Source: Mangrovitalea sediminis (GTDB lineage: Bacteria; Pseudomonadota; Gammaproteobacteria; Pseudomonadales; Oleiphilaceae). Taken from it: 64,000 nt of DNA. Each line of letters starts with the position of its first letter. Position 1 is the stretch's first letter. A program made the position numbers and the translations under genes. Shown here piece after piece: positions 60,263 to 64,000 of this stretch. The notes beneath the pieces were generated by a model. That model did not search any database and was not told the origin of the DNA. It was given only the letters and a program-made list of their open reading frames with translations. The DNA lies in assembly GCF_002514725.1 (NCBI RefSeq), contig NZ_NTLB01000004.1:310001-374000 (forward strand), written 5' to 3'.

Positions 60263-62431
60263 TCAACTGTGACTCAATGCATATATCAATAGTCGCTGGT
60301 TCAGCTTTTCTTTGGGGCCGCGCGGCTGGCGAAGCCCCATTCGATCCAACAACGGCGCATAATCTTTAACGTGCCCACTATGGCGATAGGCGCCCCACAA
60401 CGTTTTCAACAGGCCGGACCTTGTCGACGTACGAGCCTTCAATGCCTTCAACGCCTTGCCCAGCCGCAATTCTTCGTCGGTGAAGTCCGTACCGAACGGA
60501 AACGCCTGAAACAGCCCTTTCTCCTGCTGCTCCCCCACAATGGCCCGGATGTTCTCCGGGGTGTTATGACGATAGGGTTCAGCGATCTTCACATGTGAGG
60601 GAATTTTGCCCGCCCGCTTGGCCTCCTTGAGCAATCCCTCCTGGAAGCGGGAATCGGCAATCTGGATCAACTGCATATAGACATCGCTGTCTGAGCGGCC
60701 ACGTAGATCGGCGACACCATATTCGGTCACCACGATATCCCGCAAGTGGCGTGGGATAGTACAGTGACCGTAATTGAACAGGATATTGGAAAGAACTTTG
60801 CCGCGATGCGTTCGCGTCGCGCGCAATGTAATGATGGAACGCGCGCCAGGCAACTCATGCGCCATCGCGACAAAGTTGTACTGCCCGCCCACGCCACTCA
60901 CCACAGAACCATCTTCCAGCCCATCAGACACCGCCGCACCACTCAGCGTATGCATCATCGCCGAATTGATAAAGCGGGCATCGCGGCGCTGCACTCGCTT
61001 GAGCTTCTGATCACCGAAAGGATGGTCATACAGCTGATTGATATAGTTGACGCTGCTCATGCAGAAATGGCGAGCTTCTTTCTCCGGCATGTCACGGAGC
61101 GCCTGATAGAAGTCTCGCGGCCCGATAAAGAAACCGCCGTGCATGACGGTGCCGCCCTTGAGCGACCGCCCGAGACAGTACCTCTCGATCAGACGGCGTG
61201 CGTCTTCGTCGTCCAGCACAGGCTCAATCGATTGCCCATCGACAACAAGCCGCCCCCCCTTGAATTCCACCTCTTCGCGCAAGAGGCCATATTGCTTCAG
61301 CCACCGAACATCCCGTGCCCGCATGGGACTGCTGATCCCTTCCGCCGCGAACAATGCGTCAAGCGATGCCATCTCAACCTTCGTTGAGATTTGGCCTTCG
61401 TTGAGCAACTGCTGAAGCAGCACATCGGCAAACACTTCCCGCTTGAGCACGCCCGCCTTATACAGATGGATAAAACCATCCACCATCATCTCACTGCAGC
61501 CGTATAGCCCTTGTTCAAAAACATCCATCCCGCCCTGTTCGGCCGTAACCGGAAAGCGCTTATGAACATCGAGCGCCTCAATCAGGGACCGGTAGTGCGC
61601 ATTGTCGGTATGACGCAATATCGCGCTGTAGACAACCGCACTCCCCAGAGAACCGATGCCGACCTGAAGCGTCCCGCCGTCCTTGAGCAACGTACTGGCA
61701 TAGAGACCGATCATATGATCCTGGGGGGCGATCGATAGCGCGGGCGCAGAAAACAGCGGGTAATCCTGTGCAGGATTGTCGTAGATAAAGTCCATAAAGT
61801 CGGGCTCTATCTCAGCATCGTTATACATATAGGGAAGATGACGATTAACCTCCCCCACCAATGCTATCGGCGCGCCTTCCGCTTCACGCTCCCGCAGCGC
61901 TATGCCAAGATCCAGGGAAGTGTCCGGGTTACAACTCAGACTGAAACGCCCGGAGCCGGCGGGGTCCGGCGCCACTATCTGGGTCGCCACGTTAATACCC
62001 AGCGTTAAAAGATCGCGCACAGCATGGGTGTAATTGAGGCATATATAGTTCTGCTGCTGGCTGGCATTGTTCAGGTAGCTGCCCGCCTTGAAAAAGAACT
62101 CGGAGATGGTGACATTGGGCGGCACCTTGTTGCGCCGCAGATCCATCACATACTCCAGATCCGGGATCTCGCCATAGAGCCTGTCGACGAAAGGCTTCAG
62201 AAAGCGACGTTCCAGGTCCTGCCTACCGACCGGCTTCTCCAGTGATAGCGCAGTGGCAATATGAAGTGTGATTGATTTGTCAGCACAAGCCCGCCGGTAC
62301 AGCGCATTGCAGAGGTTTATGGCCTTACCCAACCCCAACGGCAAGCCCAGCCGGATGTCCTTTCCGACTTTGGCGATAATCGCATCCACACAAGCTTCCA
62401 CATCGCTGAACGTCTTCGGTTGCTCCGCCAT
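60263..62431 (-). CDS. Acetyl-CoA hydrolase/transferase family protein
   Basis: A 722-residue soluble protein related to CoA transferases of the acetyl-CoA hydrolase family. I chose the ATG at 62431 (MAEQPKTFSDVEACVDAIIA), with GGAGAG upstream; an ATG at 62500 would add 23 residues. The C-terminal half contains SGVGGQYNFVAMAHELPGA and VVTEYGVADLRGRS, the usual landmarks, in which the Glu and the Gly-rich loop bind CoA thioester. It is longer than typical acetyl-CoA hydrolases (about 500 aa) because of the N-terminal region. It may move CoA between short acyl groups; the real substrate is unknown. slyD follows 13 bp later. Confidence 0.85.
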   Translation of the reverse strand: MAEQPKTFSDVEACVDAIIAKVGKDIRLGLPLGLGKAINLCNALYRRACADKSITLHIATALSLEKPVGRQDLERRFLKPFVDRLYGEIPDLEYVMDLRRNKVPPNVTISEFFFKAGSYLNNASQQQNYICLNYTHAVRDLLTLGINVATQIVAPDPAGSGRFSLSCNPDTSLDLGIALREREAEGAPIALVGEVNRHLPYMYNDAEIEPDFMDFIYDNPAQDYPLFSAPALSIAPQDHMIGLYASTLLKDGGTLQVGIGSLGSAVVYSAILRHTDNAHYRSLIEALDVHKRFPVTAEQGGMDVFEQGLYGCSEMMVDGFIHLYKAGVLKREVFADVLLQQLLNEGQISTKVEMASLDALFAAEGISSPMRARDVRWLKQYGLLREEVEFKGGRLVVDGQSIEPVLDDEDARRLIERYCLGRSLKGGTVMHGGFFIGPRDFYQALRDMPEKEARHFCMSSVNYINQLYDHPFGDQKLKRVQRRDARFINSAMMHTLSGAAVSDGLEDGSVVSGVGGQYNFVAMAHELPGARSIITLRATRTHRGKVLSNILFNYGHCTIPRHLRDIVVTEYGVADLRGRSDSDVYMQLIQIADSRFQEGLLKEAKRAGKIPSHVKIAEPYRHNTPENIRAIVGEQQEKGLFQAFPFGTDFTDEELRLGKALKALKARTSTRSGLLKTLWGAYRHSGHVKDYAPLLDRMGLRQPRGPKEKLNQRLLIYALSHS

Positions 62432-62653
62432 AGCGCAACGACTCTCCTTCTCAAAGCTGAACGACACTGGCTCGACGCGATCAGGACCACCCTCGGTCAA
62501 TCCCGCGACAGGAACCGATAATCACATGTCGATCATGTCAGCACAACAGAGTCAGGAGTAATAGCGAGATAGATCAAGATAGGTGCATTTTGCAGACTGA
62601 AAGCAGTAGAAAAGCGCAAGATAGCGGCACAGCAAATGCTGCCCGAACGCCGG

Positions 62654-62971
62654 CTAAAACCGCCACTCGAGATTCAGAGCAGCACCGTCCTGAAGAAGGG
62701 AAATACTATGATCCTCACGAATATTCTCGTAAGCATAACGATGGGTATGCTGAGCGCTGAAATGCCACTTAAGAAGGCGCATGCCCAACGCAGTCAGCGC
62801 CTCATCCGGCGTAACACCGGTGTGGCCAGTGGTCACCGCACGATTTTCCCGGGTCATCTCGACAGCAGGCGAATCCCATTGGCTTTTGGCAACAGGCTCT
62901 CCAGCATAGGCCTTCGCCCAAAAGACTGCCAGATTCAACAATAACAGCGCCAAAAAGACTTTGATGACCAT
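62654..62971 (-). CDS. Small exported protein of unknown function
   Basis: A 105-residue protein with a clear Sec signal peptide (residues 1-23, core FLALLLLNLAVFWAKAYA, cleavage likely before GEP). The mature part of about 80 residues has no cysteine and no motif I recognise; it contains ALGMRLLKWHFSAQHTHRY and ends LNLEWRF, a C-terminal aromatic that could belong to a beta strand. The ribosome binding site is weak. It lies 176 bp after the PHA-synthase-like gene on the same strand and 222 bp before the acetyl-CoA hydrolase start. Confidence 0.55.
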   Translation of the reverse strand: MVIKVFLALLLLNLAVFWAKAYAGEPVAKSQWDSPAVEMTRENRAVTTGHTGVTPDEALTALGMRLLKWHFSAQHTHRYAYENIREDHSISLLQDGAALNLEWRF

Positions 62972-63086
62972 ACTGTAAACCCGCCAGTAGACTCGCCCAT
63001 AACCTGCATTCTACGGATTAGACGAAAGTATGCCGTGACGAACACCACAAAATAGCCGTATTTACGTCACCAAAACCAATCACTAT

Positions 63087-63104
63087 TAGTCATATTTTTG
63101 ACTA
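63087..63104. repeat. Inverted repeat downstream of the PHA-synthase-like gene
   Basis: TAGTCA-TATTTT-TGACTA is a perfect 6-bp inverted repeat, with CACTAT flanking on both sides (63081-63086 and 63107-63112). It lies in an AT-rich intergenic stretch, about 45-60 bp beyond the PHA-synthase-like stop codon and 116 bp upstream of the small exported protein. An operator is possible. Confidence 0.4.
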
Positions 63105-63146
63105 GCCACTATCAAGTAGTTCGGGCGCCCTATTTACAAGAAGCCC

Positions 63147-64000
63147 TTAATCAGACCGCTCCGCCAGCCAATCCGCACTCAGCGCCCAAGTGCTCCCCGG
63201 CGCTCCGGCACCGGCAAAAACCCCCGCATGACCACCCGGCACCACACAAAATTCCTTATCCTCTGAGGCCACGATATCCAAGACCTTGCGCGCCGCACGA
63301 ATACTGACGAGGCGATCCGAATCCCCCGCAAAAGCCAGAATGGAACAATGGATCTGACCGAAATCCGCCTGCTGATCGCCCAGTGGCATGCGGCCACGAG
63401 CCATCCGATTGTTCAGCGCCATATGCACCACCATGCCCTTGATCGTCTCTCCGGGATAATCGACCATCTCGTCGAACCACTGCTGCATGGTGCTGTGGAC
63501 CTTGACGTACTCCCTGTCCCACAAGTTGAGCAGCAGCTCAAGGGAACTCACCACAGTTCCAACCGGGTTGGTCAACTTGAAAGCGAGCGAATTCATCCAG
63601 CCGGGAATGTGCAGATAACGGGCCGGCAAATCCAGCAAGGACAGGTTAAGGAACTGGCTCAGGATCTGCGTGGGCCGATAAATGGCGGCCAGCACCCGTC
63701 CCGCGAGACCACTCTGGTGCATATCCACGGGGCTGGCGACAGTCACCATGTTGCGGATATGCGTATCCTGGGAAACTGCCGCATACATCAGCGACAGCAA
63801 CCCTCCCATACAGTAGGCAAACAGGGACACATCCTGTTCCCCACTGCGTTCGCGCACCGCCGCCAGTGCTGCCGGCATCCACTCCATCACATAGGTTTCC
63901 AGGGAGATATCGCTGTGGTCCGCCGTCACCTCGCCCCAGTCGATCAGGTAAACATCAAACCCTCTGGCCAGGAAGTAGCGCACCACGGAACGCTGCGGCA
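63147..64000 (-). CDS. phaC: PHA synthase-like alpha/beta hydrolase (5' end outside window)
   Basis: At least 284 codons of an alpha/beta-hydrolase protein are visible; the frame stays open to the window edge, so the N-terminus is missing. The first visible codons read PQRSVVRYFLARGFDVYLID, the typical PhaC core. The nucleophile is Cys in FAYCMGGLL (codon at 63812-63810), the lipase-like box with Cys in place of Ser. The other triad residues are Asp in GDSDRLVS and His in GGHAGVFAG near the C-terminus. PHA synthases polymerise 3-hydroxyacyl-CoA into carbon-storage granules. Class cannot be decided without the N-terminus and PhaE/PhaR neighbours. Confidence 0.8.
   Translation of the reverse strand, partial: PQRSVVRYFLARGFDVYLIDWGEVTADHSDISLETYVMEWMPAALAAVRERSGEQDVSLFAYCMGGLLSLMYAAVSQDTHIRNMVTVASPVDMHQSGLAGRVLAAIYRPTQILSQFLNLSLLDLPARYLHIPGWMNSLAFKLTNPVGTVVSSLELLLNLWDREYVKVHSTMQQWFDEMVDYPGETIKGMVVHMALNNRMARGRMPLGDQQADFGQIHCSILAFAGDSDRLVSIRAARKVLDIVASEDKEFCVVPGGHAGVFAGAGAPGSTWALSADWLAERSD

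Noticed and set aside
1-64000. tRNA, rRNA, CRISPR, insertion sequences or prophage
   Set aside because: None was found by reading; no tRNA-like cloverleaf, no regularly spaced repeats and no transposase or phage genes.

Overview
The window is a stretch of gammaproteobacterial chromosome, most like Marinobacter or a relative in the Pseudomonadales. The evidence is gene content and order. From memory, pdxJ-recO-era-rnc-DUF4845-lepB-lepA-mucD-mucC-mucB-mucA-algU with divergent nadB matches Pseudomonas aeruginosa PA0761-PA0773, and gacS next to cysM-rlmD-relA-mazG matches PA0928-PA0935. The run lysS-prfB, recJ, thrC-hom, dsbC, xerD, rplS-trmD-rimM-rpsP, ffh matches the PA3700-PA3746 area. Base composition looks even and fairly GC-rich. 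No insertion sequence, prophage, CRISPR array, tRNA or rRNA gene was seen.

Layout. 1-57: the first 19 codons of ppc, reading out of the window. 0.27-1.1 kb: two small related proteins facing each other across a bidirectional terminator. 1.4-6.9 kb: cysM-rlmD-relA-mazG (stringent response and housekeeping). 7.3-10.2 kb: the hybrid kinase GacS. 10.2-21.1 kb: the pdxJ-recO-era-rnc-lepB-lepA block, then the AlgU envelope-stress operon with a promoter that looks AlgU-dependent. 21.2-25.5 kb: nadB, sdhE-ygfX, ygfZ and an HDOD protein. 25.6-30.9 kb: ung, lysS, prfB (with its programmed +1 frameshift) and recJ. 31-37 kb: thrC, hom, alaC, dsbC, xerD. 37-40.6 kb: rplS-trmD-rimM-rpsP and ffh. 40.8-47.4 kb: ypjD, a CNNM/CorC protein, a Yip1-like membrane protein, a DUF1631 protein, a TonB-like protein and grxD.

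47.4-50 kb: argD and argF, with a structured leader that looks like a terminator ahead of argD. 50-51.8 kb: a DUF1127 gene (56 aa) divergent from a MocR-type regulator, with four copies of an 8-bp word between them. 51.8-55.5 kb: glpK and glpD, divergent, each with a strong GlpR-type operator; glpR itself is not here. 55.5-57.9 kb: an RstA/RstB-like two-component pair. 58.2-59.8 kb: an olsB-olsA pair for ornithine lipids. 59.8-64 kb: SlyD-like isomerase, a long acetyl-CoA hydrolase/transferase, a small exported protein of unknown role, and the 3' part of a PHA-synthase-like gene cut by the window edge.

Most of the window is ordinary core genome and I saw no obviously new multi-gene system. 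The least explained signals are in regulatory DNA and RNA: the argD leader, the MocR repeat array, the Anr/FNR-like site and dyad ahead of the Yip1-like gene, the 11-bp tandem repeats ahead of glpK, and the possible N-terminal extension of AlgU. All family assignments come from reading the protein sequences; no database search was run.
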